Part shown: piece after piece, positions 27,828-37,234 of the stretch
Position numbering within the stretch: the first letter of the stretch is position 1
How the letters are laid out: every line of letters begins with the position of its first letter
Origin: Patiriisocius sp047731265
GTDB taxonomy: Bacteria > Bacteroidota > Bacteroidia > Flavobacteriales > Flavobacteriaceae
Assembly (NCBI RefSeq): GCF_047731265.1
Contig: NZ_CP159835.1
Location: forward strand, 2,046,001-2,110,000
Length of the DNA: 64,000 bases
Direction: 5' to 3'
The notes under the pieces: model-generated
What the model was told of the DNA's origin: nothing
The model's database searches: none
Seen by the model: only the letters and a program-made list of their open reading frames with translations
Program-made: the position numbers and the translations under genes

Positions 27828-28928
27828 TTAATTAATACCGTAAAGTGACATCAATTTGTCAAAAAGAACGGTGTTCTTGAAAATCCCCTTAAAATTATCT
27901 TCTCCTGGACCTTTTGCAAAAATAGGTATCAACGTTGCAGAATGTCCACCGGTCGAAAAGACAGGTTTAATTTTATTATAGTCTTTACCGTCTTGAGCCA
28001 ACGTAAACCCTCCCGTTTCGTGATCTGCTGTTACAAGAACAAGGGTTTCTGGGTTGTTTTTAGCGAAATCAAGTGCAACACCAATTGTTTTGTCAAAGTC
28101 TAGTAATTCACTTATGAGATAGTCAGCTTCATTACTGTGGCCAGCCCAATCAATTTGAGAACCTTCCACTAAAAGGAAAAAACCATTGTCATTTTTTGAT
28201 AGTTTTTCGAGTGCTAGTTTTGTTGTGTTAGGAAGAAAGTCGCCTCTTCCTTCAAGCATCTTAGGCATTCCATCTGGTGCGAGAATAATTGCTTGCTTCT
28301 TCTCTGATGCTTCAAAAGGGAGCGTATTTTTATGTACCTCGTATCCCTTATTTTTTAATTCTTTAAAGATATCTCGCATATCTTTTCGGTTATCAAAAAA
28401 TTGTGAACCACCCCCGGCTATAAAATCTAAGTTAGAATCAGGTAAAAAGGAAGCAATGTCATCGTATAGCCTCCTGGATTTTACGTGCGCATAAAAACTC
28501 GCTGGTGTTGCGTGCACCACAGATGAGGTTGAAATGATTCCAGTACTAATATTGCGAGGTATTAAGTGCTCAATAATCGTTTTTACCGCTATGGTGTCGA
28601 CATTTACGCCAACGGCACCATTATAGGTGCTAATGCCAGTTGCATAGGCCGTGGCACTAGAAGCAGAATCTGTTATTAATTCGCTTGCTGAAGAGGTTTT
28701 TATCAAACCAATAGTTTCAAACCTATCAAAACTAGGCGTGGAGTCATTGTAGTAATAACTAGCAGAAATTTGACTCAGTCCCATGCCATCGCCAATAAGC
28801 AGAATTATGTTTTTTGGTTTTGTTTTATTGGAATCTAAAGACGTTTGAGTGGTTTTTTCTTTGACACTTGCGCAACTTACTAAAAGTAATAATGAGGTGA
28901 ATAACACACCTATTTTTTTAAATATCAT
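27828..28928 (-). CDS. Alkaline phosphatase (lipoprotein)
   Basis: This protein of about 366 residues is a classical alkaline phosphatase of the PhoA superfamily: LIGDGMGLSQISA holds the metal-binding Asp, DSASSATAYATG the nucleophilic Ser, and TADHETGGFTL and GGHSATLIPIFA the C-terminal metal ligands. It releases phosphate from phosphomonoesters outside the cytoplasm. The ATG at 28928 puts a lipoprotein signal (FTSLLLLVSC) at the N-terminus; a start at 28961 would add 11 polar residues. Lipidation suggests membrane anchoring in the periplasm or at the surface. No Pho-box-like sequence could be judged. Confidence 0.93.
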   Translation of the reverse strand: MIFKKIGVLFTSLLLLVSCASVKEKTTQTSLDSNKTKPKNIILLIGDGMGLSQISASYYYNDSTPSFDRFETIGLIKTSSASELITDSASSATAYATGISTYNGAVGVNVDTIAVKTIIEHLIPRNISTGIISTSSVVHATPASFYAHVKSRRLYDDIASFLPDSNLDFIAGGGSQFFDNRKDMRDIFKELKNKGYEVHKNTLPFEASEKKQAIILAPDGMPKMLEGRGDFLPNTTKLALEKLSKNDNGFFLLVEGSQIDWAGHSNEADYLISELLDFDKTIGVALDFAKNNPETLVLVTADHETGGFTLAQDGKDYNKIKPVFSTGGHSATLIPIFAKGPGEDNFKGIFKNTVLFDKLMSLYGIN

Positions 28929-28990
28929 AAAAGATTCTTTAGTGATTTTCAAAAGTAACAATATTCGAGGTTCAAAATGTTAACGCTACG

Positions 28991-29839
28991 TTATAGAAGT
29001 TTCTTTTTTATACCTTGCCATCTCAATGTATTGATAAAGGTGCCTTCTTCTTGATTTACAATGAAAGGTAGTTTCTTTTGTTTTGCTTGTTCATATCCTC
29101 GCACACAAGATAAATAAAAAGAAAAATCGTTCTTCGCAATGGCAAGTTTTATTGCCGCTAAACGGGCAAGGTTTTTTGAATAACGCATGCGATAAAATGC
29201 TTCGCCTTGTTTCTTTTTGGACTCGATTGAATAACTCTCACCTGTAGGCCTTAGGTGTTTTACTTGCAACGAGGTGTCTGTTGCTATTTCCCAATTATGG
29301 TATATTGCGAGTAATCCATCAACCGTGTCCCAGCCAATTGATGTTTTTAAACCACCTATTTTCTCAAAACATGCTTTTCTGTAAAGTTTTATTGGACCTC
29401 TCACTTTTGTTTTTTCTGAAATATTTTCATAAAACCAATTGTTGTTTTTTTGAATGTACAAATTACCTCCAGCGAGCCCAACGTTTTCATTCTCTGTGAA
29501 AATCTTAAAAATTGATTCAAAATAGTTCTTTGGAAGTAAGATGTCTGCATCAAACTTTCCTACGAGGTCATAGTCTTCAGTTAATGAGTCATACCCTGCA
29601 TAAAATGCGTTAACAACTTTTGATCCAGGCTCGTGTTTATTGCTAGATGTTATTGTGACCGACTCGATTATAGCATATTTAGAAGAGTACCTGTCAATTA
29701 TTTGCTGTGAATTGTCTGTAGAGTTATCATTTACAAGAACCACTTTGGCAGGCACTTTTGTCTGACTCATAAGGGTAGTAAGCATTTGTTCTAAAAATGC
29801 TTCTTCATTATGGATTGGTATGATAATGGCTGTTTTCAA
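28991..29839 (-). CDS. Glycosyltransferase family 2
   Basis: This 282-residue protein has a GT-A fold start (IIIPIHNEEAFLEQMLTTL, then VLVNDNSTDNSQQII) and the metal-binding DADILLP, i.e. a DxD motif, near residue 97. GT2 enzymes transfer sugar from a nucleotide sugar; donor and acceptor cannot be told. The C-terminal half includes W-T-V-D-G and KHLRPTGESYS, seen in flavobacterial GT2 proteins. It lies 4 bases downstream of an FkbM-type methyltransferase gene, so the pair probably modifies the same glycan or lipid. No transmembrane helix is evident. Confidence 0.88.
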   Translation of the reverse strand: MKTAIIIPIHNEEAFLEQMLTTLMSQTKVPAKVVLVNDNSTDNSQQIIDRYSSKYAIIESVTITSSNKHEPGSKVVNAFYAGYDSLTEDYDLVGKFDADILLPKNYFESIFKIFTENENVGLAGGNLYIQKNNNWFYENISEKTKVRGPIKLYRKACFEKIGGLKTSIGWDTVDGLLAIYHNWEIATDTSLQVKHLRPTGESYSIESKKKQGEAFYRMRYSKNLARLAAIKLAIAKNDFSFYLSCVRGYEQAKQKKLPFIVNQEEGTFINTLRWQGIKKKLL

Positions 29840-29843
29840 ATTT

Positions 29844-30746
29844 TTAAACTACAAATTCTAAAATTAAATTTATTTTAGAGTTTGGAACAAAAAAGCAGTT
29901 TCTTATTCCATTGTCATTTTTTCTGATAATGGTATTCGTTTTTTTAAGTCCTTTTGGCGTATGATTATAGAAATTATAATTCAAGTTTTTAAAGAAAGCG
30001 TCTAATTTGATCTCAGTCTCATTATAGAGTGTTTCACAAATTATAATAGGTTCAAATTTTTCTATAAAAGCTTTGCCTGATTTAAGGATTTCTATTTCGG
30101 TCCCTTCAGTATCTATTTTTATAAGATCAATATTGGTTATTTGTTTCGAAATAATAAAATCATTTAGAGTAATGCTTTCAACGCTGTTTTTAATAAAATC
30201 TCTATTCTTTGTTTTTGTTCCAGCATTATGCTCACCGGATAAATTATAAAGCAAGTTATCGTATTTTTTGTTTTGGACTTCAAAAAAATTTATTCTACCA
30301 TTTTGGTTAGACAAAGCCTTTTCTATAAGCGTAATAGATTTTGAGAAATTATTGAGTTCTATGTTTTTCTTTAAAAAGTATTTTGGTCCTATTGCTGGTT
30401 CAAAGGCGTACGTTTTAATTCTAGAATTTGCTTTAGAGGCTAAAATTGAATAATAACCAAAGTTTGCACCGATGTCAAAAAACACTGAAACCTCACTTAT
30501 TAGTTTTTCAAAGATCAACGAATATTCAAATTTTTCATAGCCATTCCAGTATAATAATTTTGTAACGTGGCTAGTTTGGTTTGTAGCAATTTTAATTGAT
30601 CCAGAGGCTGTTTTGACTGTTATTGTTCCCGAAGGGGGTAGTTGTAATTTCGTTTTCTCTTTTAAAAGGGGGTACGTTATTGAACGTAAAAAAAAATTAA
30701 TCTTTGAGTTATAGATGAGCTTGTAAAATAGATTTTTCAAAAACAA
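29844..30746 (-). CDS. FkbM family methyltransferase
   Basis: This 300-residue protein contains the SAM-binding motif FFDIGANFGYYSILA near residue 90 and the FkbM signature LIKIDTEGTEIEIL near residue 205, followed by ICETLYNE. Enzymes of this family O-methylate sugars or polyketides. It sits directly before the GT2 gene and 7 bases after the broken LamG gene, suggesting a small glycan-modification unit. The acceptor is unknown. AT content looks high here even for this genome, which might mean horizontal acquisition, but I could not measure it. Confidence 0.88.
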   Translation of the reverse strand: MFLKNLFYKLIYNSKINFFLRSITYPLLKEKTKLQLPPSGTITVKTASGSIKIATNQTSHVTKLLYWNGYEKFEYSLIFEKLISEVSVFFDIGANFGYYSILASKANSRIKTYAFEPAIGPKYFLKKNIELNNFSKSITLIEKALSNQNGRINFFEVQNKKYDNLLYNLSGEHNAGTKTKNRDFIKNSVESITLNDFIISKQITNIDLIKIDTEGTEIEILKSGKAFIEKFEPIIICETLYNETEIKLDAFFKNLNYNFYNHTPKGLKKTNTIIRKNDNGIRNCFFVPNSKINLILEFVV

Positions 30747-30753
30747 GTTGTCA

Positions 30754-31729
30754 TTACTTTATAATTAAAATCATTTTGTTCTCAACAAATTTAGAGCCTT
30801 TAAGTTTAACAATATATAACCCATTTTCAAGGCCCTCAATATTTACTTTAGGGGTAAAGGAAATTGTTAATAAAGTTTTGCCTAAGGCATCATATAAAAT
30901 TATGATTTCAATTTGATTACTATTATTAATTATATTCAGTTCAGTTTGGGCAGGATTAGGATATAAGATAGTTGGTTTAATATTAAAATTCGTGATGGTC
31001 AATGCTTCTGTGCATAGATGATCAACATTATTTTGAATTAAAGTACTGTTGTAATATCTAAAATCATCTATAGCTCCTTTAAAATATAGTGGATCTACAT
31101 TTAGGTATAAATCATTTCTATCAATATTTCCTAAAGTTAAAGAGTATTGTAATGGTCCTTCCGAACCAGAATAACTTCCTCCATCATCTTTGGAATTAAC
31201 GGATATTTCCATCTCGGTTGCAGAAGTAATCACCGCCACCACATGGTGCCATAAATTCGTAGTTATAGTTTCATCACTAACAAATGTGCGTCTTGCGCTG
31301 GAATTGTAAAAATATGAACCGTCACCATAGTTTATTGCGCAGTTACCAGTGGTTATTTGAGTGTTGAAATAGATACCACTGCCTCGTTCATTTTCAAAAG
31401 AGGTACTAAAAAGAGCTCGATCTTGATGATTATAAATGTCATATCTAACCCAAAAAGAAAACGAAACGGGAAGTTCAGGTTTTAGTTCCATTAAGTTGGG
31501 TAAACTTATAAAATTATTGATTCCGTAAAAATAAACCGACCCGTAAGAAACCCCGTGCCTATCTTCTGTACAGGTTACGCCGTTAGGAGGTGCCAAGGTG
31601 ATTATTTGAAGTTTCATCTAGGGTATTGTTGTCAAATTTATAATATAACAAGAGGTCGTCAGTAACTATTTGAGAAAATCCAAAAGAACAGCAAACAAAT
31701 ATGCATAATACAGTTAATTTATTTCTTAT
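30754..31729 (-). pseudogene. LamG-domain T9SS protein, start lost and frameshifted
   Basis: The readable part encodes a LamG/concanavalin-like domain (LPVSFSFWVRYD, NLWHHVVAVI, FKGAIDDFRYYN) and a C-terminal T9SS sorting domain (YPNPAQTELNIIN, GLYIVKLKG). An open frame begins at the ATG at 31617, but that is out of frame with the real N-terminus. Upstream, another frame reads RNKLTVLCIFVCCSFGFSQ (signal peptide) and LLLYYKFDNNTLDETSNNH, the start of a LamG domain, and stops at TAA near 31590. The signal peptide frame has ATA (31729) where ATG is expected. One base-pair indel near 31595 plus the lost start make the gene defective. Confidence 0.75.
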
Positions 31730-31747
31730 AAAATAAAAGTGATAAAA

Positions 31748-32809
31748 TCAAACCTTGTAAATCATAGCATTTATATTCATACCTGCTCCAACGCTGGCAA
31801 ACATAATAATGTCTCCTTTGTTTATCTCATGACCTTTCAATTTTCCACTTAAGATTAAATCGTATAAAGTGGGTACTGTCGCTACGCTAGAATTACCAAG
31901 TTTGTCAATGGTCATAGGCATAATACCTTCTGGCATTTGCATATCATATAATTCATAGAATCGTTTTAGGATAGCCTCATCCATTTTTTCGTTAGCTTGA
32001 TGAATTAATACCTTTTTCAGGTCGGTAATTTTATAACCGCTTTCATCCAAGCAATTTTTCATTGCATCAGGAACATAACTCAGTGCAAAATTATAGATTT
32101 TACGTCCGTGCATTTTAATATAGCGACGCGTATCTGTGGATTCTTGGTTGTTACTTTCTCCAAAGAATATAAAGTGTGCTTCGTCGTACGTATACGACGC
32201 GCTTTTATGTGTTATAATACCACTGTCTTCATTTTCTAAAAGTTCTACAACAGCGACTCCGGATCCATCACTATAGATCATAGAGTCTCTATCGTGCGGA
32301 TCTATAACTCGTGATAAAGCCTCTGCTCCAATCACCAAGCATTTTTTAGCCATTCCAGCTTTGATAAACGCGTTGGCTTGGATCATTGATTCTACCCAAC
32401 CAGGGCAACCAAAAAGCATATCATATGCAACACAGTAGGGGTTTTTTATTTTTAGTAAATGTTTTACACGAGAGGCTATGCTGGGAACAGTGTCACTTTG
32501 TGAACTGTTATGTTTTACATCACCATAATTATGTGCAACTATAATGTAATCTAGTGTTTCAGGATCGACACCAGATTTTTCAATAGCGATAGCCGCCGCC
32601 GAGGCTGCCATATCTGAAGTTGTAAGCTTTTTGTCGAGGTAACGCCTCTCTTCAATACCAGTAATGGCTTGAAATTTTTCAATAATTACGGAATTCTCTT
32701 GCCCAAATTTTGAGCCATCGTTATTAAAGAACGAATTTTCTATAAAATCTTTATTGGGAGCAACACCTTTTGGTATATAGCTTCCTATGCCTGTTATGGT
32801 GACACCCAT
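31748..32809 (-). CDS. 3-oxoacyl-ACP synthase III-like enzyme (thiolase fold)
   Basis: This 353-residue protein has a KAS III layout: ITGIGSYIPKG at the start, the catalytic Cys in DMLFGCPGWVES (about residue 125), His in LIHQANEKM and Asn in KLGNSSVATVP, so the Cys-His-Asn triad is complete. KAS III enzymes condense an acyl-CoA with malonyl-ACP; related flavobacterial copies are of uncertain substrate, and since many genomes also have a standard FabH, this may serve a special lipid. The ATG at 32809 is preferred to the TTG at 32827. It is upstream of the broken LamG gene on the same strand. Confidence 0.88.
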   Translation of the reverse strand: MGVTITGIGSYIPKGVAPNKDFIENSFFNNDGSKFGQENSVIIEKFQAITGIEERRYLDKKLTTSDMAASAAAIAIEKSGVDPETLDYIIVAHNYGDVKHNSSQSDTVPSIASRVKHLLKIKNPYCVAYDMLFGCPGWVESMIQANAFIKAGMAKKCLVIGAEALSRVIDPHDRDSMIYSDGSGVAVVELLENEDSGIITHKSASYTYDEAHFIFFGESNNQESTDTRRYIKMHGRKIYNFALSYVPDAMKNCLDESGYKITDLKKVLIHQANEKMDEAILKRFYELYDMQMPEGIMPMTIDKLGNSSVATVPTLYDLILSGKLKGHEINKGDIIMFASVGAGMNINAMIYKV

Positions 32810-32907
32810 GTCCTGTTTTTTTTCCAAAACTAACTAAAACTGAAGTAGTAACCATCTTAAAGATAAGGAAATTGTGTTAGTTTTTGTTTTTATGATTATA
32901 ATTATTT

Positions 32908-32955
32908 AAAAATATGAAATCCTCATTCTACTAAAAATAAAATGAGGATTTCATA
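32908..32955 (-). terminator. gcvP terminator
   Basis: TATGAAATCCTCATT (32913-32927) pairs perfectly with AATGAGGATTTCATA (32941-32955); on the minus strand TTTTTAAA follows. It closes gcvP before the KAS III gene. Confidence 0.85.
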
Positions 32956-32969
32956 ATACTCAATAGCTA

Positions 32970-35819
32970 TCAAGCATCCATATATGCTTCTATAGGTGCA
33001 CAGGTACATATTAGATTTCTATCCCCATAAGCGTCATCTACACGTCTCACACTTGGCCAAAATTTATTGTCACTAACATAATCTAATGGAAATGCTGCTT
33101 GTTGCCTTGTATAGGGCATTGTCCAAGCATCTGCAGTTAGCATTGCCTGAGTATGAGGAGCATTTTTTAATAGATTATTAGGTTCGTCTTTTGAGATTGC
33201 ATCAATCTCTTTTTTAACCGAAATCATGGCGTCACAAAAGCGATCTAACTCTGGAAGACTTTCGCTTTCTGTAGGCTCAATCATCATTGTTCCCGCTACT
33301 GGAAAAGACACTGTTGGCGCATGAAAACCATAATCCATTAATCTTTTGGCGATGTCTACTACTTCTATACCGTTTTCTTTAAATGGTCTGCAATCTATAA
33401 TCATTTCGTGAGCAGCGCGCCCACGTTCACCAGCATACAATACTTCAAAGTGTCCTTTTAGTCTTTCTTTGATATAATTTGCATTTAGTATGGCATATTC
33501 TGTAGATTTTTTCAAACCGTTTTCTCCAAGCATGCATATATAAGCGTAACTAATCAGACAGGCCATTGCACTGCCCCAAGGGGCTGCTGAAATTGCAGTA
33601 ATTGCTTTTTCACCACCCGTTCTAATAATTGGATTGGAAGGTAAGAAAGGAACCAGTTGTTTCGCAACACAAATAGGACCTACGCCAGGACCTCCTCCTC
33701 CATGAGGAATGGCAAAAGTCTTGTGTAAGTTTAGATGACACACATCTGCACCAATAGCACCAGGATTTGTTAATGCTACTTGCGCATTCATATTAGCGCC
33801 GTCCATGTACACTTGCCCTCCGTTATCGTGAATGATTCCAGTTGCTTCTTTGATGGCAGATTCGTAAACACCGTGTGTAGACGGATATGTTATCATCAAT
33901 GCTGCTAAATTATCTTTATGTAATTCCGCTTTTTCTCTAAGGTCGTTTATATCTATATTACCTTCTAAAGTAGCCTTCGTTACTACTACCCTCATTCCAG
34001 CCATAATGGCACTTGCTGGGTTGGTTCCGTGAGCTGATGATGGGATCAAACAAATCTTGCGGTGATGATCTCCTCTTGATTCGTGATATGCTTTTATAAC
34101 CATTAATCCAGCAAACTCTCCTTGAGCTCCGCTGTTGGGTTGTAAAGAAGTGCCTGCAAAGCCTGTGATTTCTGTTAGTTGGTCTTCTAATTTCTTAAGA
34201 ATGTATTGATATCCACCAGCCTGTTCAATTGGAACAAATGGATGCATATTACCCCACATTGGATCACTTAAAGGTAGCATTTGAGCCGCTGCATTTAACT
34301 TCATGGTGCAACTCCCTAATGGTATCATCGAGTGATTTAAAGCCAAATCTTTGCGCTCTAATTTTTTGATGTAACGCATTAAATCGGTTTCGCTATGGTA
34401 GCTATTAAAAACTTCATTTTCTAAAAATGGGGAATGTCGTGCAACCGATTTCGGGATTGCATTTCCTTCTTTAATCTCGGTTATTTTGATGGTCTCTTTG
34501 TTAATCGCTTCAGCAAATAGGGCTACAATTTTGTTAAGATCTTTTAGGGTAGTAGTTTCATTTACTGAAATTGAAACTGTTTCCTCGTCTGGGTAATAAA
34601 AATTAATCTCTTTAGATTCTGAAAGGAATTTTATTTTTGTAGCATCGGTTTTTATCCCGATGGTGTCAAAATAGCTTTCATTGGTTTGGTACAAACCTAA
34701 ACGTTCTAAGGCATCTGCTAAAGTGGTAGCGTGATTGTGAACTTTAGTTGCAATATAGTCCAATCCTTTTGGGCCATGATATACTCCATACATTCCTGCC
34801 ATAACTGCTAGCAATACTTGCGCCGTGCAGATGTTTGAAGTCGCTTTATCACGTTTTATATGTTGCTCGCGTGTTTGCAATGCCATACGCAAAGCGCGGT
34901 TGCCATTCGTATCTTTTGTTACGCCAATGATTCTACCAGGTATATTGCGTTTGTATGCAGCTAGGGTAGCAAAGTATGCTGCGTGCGGTCCACCATATCC
35001 TAAGGGGATTCCAAAGCGCTGTGTCGTTCCCACTACCACATCCACACCATAACTCCCTGGAGCCTCTAATTTTACCAAGCTTAAAATATCCGCTGCTACG
35101 GCTACTTTGATTTGGTTTTTTTTCGCTTTTGCAACGAAATCCCTATAATCGTATACTTTTCCAGTTTTCCCTGGATATTGTAATAGCGCTGCGAAATATT
35201 CATCCGAAAAATCAAACTCTTCGTGATTTCCTATAACTAATTCTATCTCTAACGGAATTGCTCTCGTTTTTAATAATGATAAGGTTTGGGGAAGAATTTC
35301 TTCGGAAACGAAAAACTTACTAACGTTACTTTTCTTTTGATCTCTTTCTCTAACTGCAAAAAGTAATGACATTGCTTCCGCTGCAGCGGTACTTTCATCA
35401 AGCAGCGAAGCATTAGCAAGTTCCATCCCAGTTAAATCTGTAATCATGGTTTGGTAGTTGAGCAACGCTTCCAATCTGCCTTGAGCAATTTCTGCTTGGT
35501 ATGGAGTGTATGCTGTGTACCAACCCGGGTTTTCAAGAATATTACGCTGAATTACAGGCGGAATAATAGCTTGATGGTATCCCAGACCAATGTATGTTTT
35601 GAAAACATTATTTTTTGAAGATAGTTCTGTGATATGCTCCAGGTATTCCTGCTCACTCATGGCATCGTCTAAGGTTAAATCTTTTTCGAGCCTAATGTCA
35701 TTAGGAATGGTCTCAAAAATGAGTTGCTCCATAGAGTCTACACCCACTGTGTTTAGCATTTTTTGAAGGTCATCTCTACGAGGACCTATGTGTCTTAGCG
35801 CAAATGAATCTGTATTCAT
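32970..35819 (-). CDS. gcvP: Glycine dehydrogenase (aminomethyl-transferring), P-protein
   Basis: The P-protein decarboxylates glycine in the glycine cleavage system and passes the aminomethyl group to the H-protein. At 949 residues it is the fused single-chain form. RHIGPRRDDLQKML opens the protein, PSSAHGTNPASA lies in the middle, and the PLP lysine is in LNLHKTFAIPHGGGGPG near residue 700. The other components (T, H) are not in this window. The gene is flanked by a strong terminator downstream and by a 271-base divergent intergenic region upstream. Confidence 0.97.
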   Translation of the reverse strand: MNTDSFALRHIGPRRDDLQKMLNTVGVDSMEQLIFETIPNDIRLEKDLTLDDAMSEQEYLEHITELSSKNNVFKTYIGLGYHQAIIPPVIQRNILENPGWYTAYTPYQAEIAQGRLEALLNYQTMITDLTGMELANASLLDESTAAAEAMSLLFAVRERDQKKSNVSKFFVSEEILPQTLSLLKTRAIPLEIELVIGNHEEFDFSDEYFAALLQYPGKTGKVYDYRDFVAKAKKNQIKVAVAADILSLVKLEAPGSYGVDVVVGTTQRFGIPLGYGGPHAAYFATLAAYKRNIPGRIIGVTKDTNGNRALRMALQTREQHIKRDKATSNICTAQVLLAVMAGMYGVYHGPKGLDYIATKVHNHATTLADALERLGLYQTNESYFDTIGIKTDATKIKFLSESKEINFYYPDEETVSISVNETTTLKDLNKIVALFAEAINKETIKITEIKEGNAIPKSVARHSPFLENEVFNSYHSETDLMRYIKKLERKDLALNHSMIPLGSCTMKLNAAAQMLPLSDPMWGNMHPFVPIEQAGGYQYILKKLEDQLTEITGFAGTSLQPNSGAQGEFAGLMVIKAYHESRGDHHRKICLIPSSAHGTNPASAIMAGMRVVVTKATLEGNIDINDLREKAELHKDNLAALMITYPSTHGVYESAIKEATGIIHDNGGQVYMDGANMNAQVALTNPGAIGADVCHLNLHKTFAIPHGGGGPGVGPICVAKQLVPFLPSNPIIRTGGEKAITAISAAPWGSAMACLISYAYICMLGENGLKKSTEYAILNANYIKERLKGHFEVLYAGERGRAAHEMIIDCRPFKENGIEVVDIAKRLMDYGFHAPTVSFPVAGTMMIEPTESESLPELDRFCDAMISVKKEIDAISKDEPNNLLKNAPHTQAMLTADAWTMPYTRQQAAFPLDYVSDNKFWPSVRRVDDAYGDRNLICTCAPIEAYMDA

Positions 35820-36090
35820 AGTAAATTTTGGCGTTGCCGAAAAGGTTAAATTAAACGTTCCTTAAATTAAGTTTTAAAAGACTTAAATAGTTCCATAAAA
35901 CAGAATACAAAAATACAACATATTGCATAGAATGTTTAAGCTTTAAAGTCAATATTAAAACAACTTTTCAACCATTGTTAGAGTTTATAAACATCTATAA
36001 ATTTAACGTTTAAGCTTAAGAATGTTTAGTAGCTCTAAACAGGTGCGTTTTATTAGAAATTTTTTCTTTGGAAATGATTAATTTTAGCCA

Positions 36091-36900
36091 TTGAAATTTT
36101 TTAGATCAATATTCGAATTTTACATCAATGCTAGCATCCATGTTGCTTTAGCTGTTGCGTCATTGGTAGCGGTTACTGCAATTGAATTTGATCTCTCTTT
36201 AACTAATTCATTTTACTATTTCATAATTTTTGGAAGTATCACAGGATATAATTTTGTAAAGTATGCCGAAATAGCTGGGCTGCATCATCGTAGCTTAGTT
36301 AAAAGATTAAAGGGTATTCAGGTTTTTTCTCTTTTCTGCTTTTTTGGAATGTTGATTTTTGCTTTAAGATTATCTTTAAATACGCTACTAGTTACTTTGG
36401 GTTTTGCCGTGATCACTCTTTTGTATGCGGTGCCCTTGTTGTTTAAGAAAAACCTGCGAAGTATCGCTGGGTTAAAAATTACTATGGTAGCGCTTGTCTG
36501 GACAGGAGTAACAGTATTACTGCCTTTTGTTTCAATCGAAGATAGTTTGAGCGGAGTGTTTTATTTTACTTTTATACAGCGGTTTATAGTTGTGATAGTA
36601 CTTATACTTCCGTTTGATATTCGGGACTTGCAATATGATAAGACTACCTTGAAAACGATTCCACAAAGTTTTGGTATAAAAAAGACAAAGCGACTAGGGA
36701 TATTTTTGTTGACTATAGTGCTTATTATGGAAGGCTTTAAAGCCCCCCCTTCCGCAGTTAAAATTAGTGTTCTAGTTTTTGTTTGTTTTTTAGTAGCAAC
36801 GAGTCTGGTGTGTGCACAAAAAAAACAATCAAAATACTTTACCTCTTTTTGGGTGGAAAGTATCCCGATTGTTTGGTATCTGCTATTATTTGCTTTTTAA
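36091..36900 (+). CDS. UbiA-like membrane protein
   Basis: This 269-residue protein has about eight membrane helices. A FDIRDLQYDKTTLKTIPQSFGIKKT stretch, quoted as DIRDLQYDKTTLKTIPQ, resembles the second Asp-rich motif of UbiA prenyltransferases, with the following IP-x-x-F/L-G. The first motif, normally NDxxDxxxD, reads NFVKYAEIAG here, so a catalytic Asp set is missing and function as a prenyltransferase is doubtful. The start is TTG at 36091. It converges on the small zinc-finger gene with 2 bases between. The family call rests on overall layout and one motif. Confidence 0.65.
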   Translation: MKFFRSIFEFYINASIHVALAVASLVAVTAIEFDLSLTNSFYYFIIFGSITGYNFVKYAEIAGLHHRSLVKRLKGIQVFSLFCFFGMLIFALRLSLNTLLVTLGFAVITLLYAVPLLFKKNLRSIAGLKITMVALVWTGVTVLLPFVSIEDSLSGVFYFTFIQRFIVVIVLILPFDIRDLQYDKTTLKTIPQSFGIKKTKRLGIFLLTIVLIMEGFKAPPSAVKISVLVFVCFLVATSLVCAQKKQSKYFTSFWVESIPIVWYLLLFAF

Positions 36901-36902
36901 GA

Positions 36903-37145
36903 TTACTTTGCCATTTCTTGGCGCAATCTTTCTTTCATAGCCGCTTTTTGGTCTAGCGGCATTGTTTTTATTTCACTTTTTTTGAAAAGTTTTGAGAGTT
37001 TAGTGTTACGTGCTGTGTATTTGCGACAAGCAGCACAATAGATAAGGTGTATGGTGAGTTTTATTAACGCTAGTAAAGAAGCATCCTTGTATTGGTTTTT
37101 ATCACAAGTGTGATTTGCTTCTTCACATTTTAAAAATAATTTCAT
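36903..37145 (-). CDS. Small Zn-finger-like protein downstream of sigma factor
   Basis: This 80-residue protein has CEEANHTCDKNQY near the N-terminus and CAACRKY near residue 45, an arrangement of His and Cys like the zinc-binding anti-sigma (zf-HC2-type) domain. It lacks a membrane helix, so it would act in the cytoplasm. It lies 89 bases downstream of an ECF sigma factor on the same strand, as an anti-sigma partner would. The sequence ends MKERLRQEMAK, a short charged helix. Homologues in flavobacterial genomes are often mis-annotated as glycine dehydrogenase; the anti-sigma role here is inferred. Confidence 0.7.
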   Translation of the reverse strand: MKLFLKCEEANHTCDKNQYKDASLLALIKLTIHLIYCAACRKYTARNTKLSKLFKKSEIKTMPLDQKAAMKERLRQEMAK

Positions 37146-37234
37146 CCGTATAGCGTATTTTATAAAGTTGAAGCTGTTATGTCGAAACTATTCACTTTCG
37201 GTAATTTTAAAATTATATTGGTGCATTGCATAAC

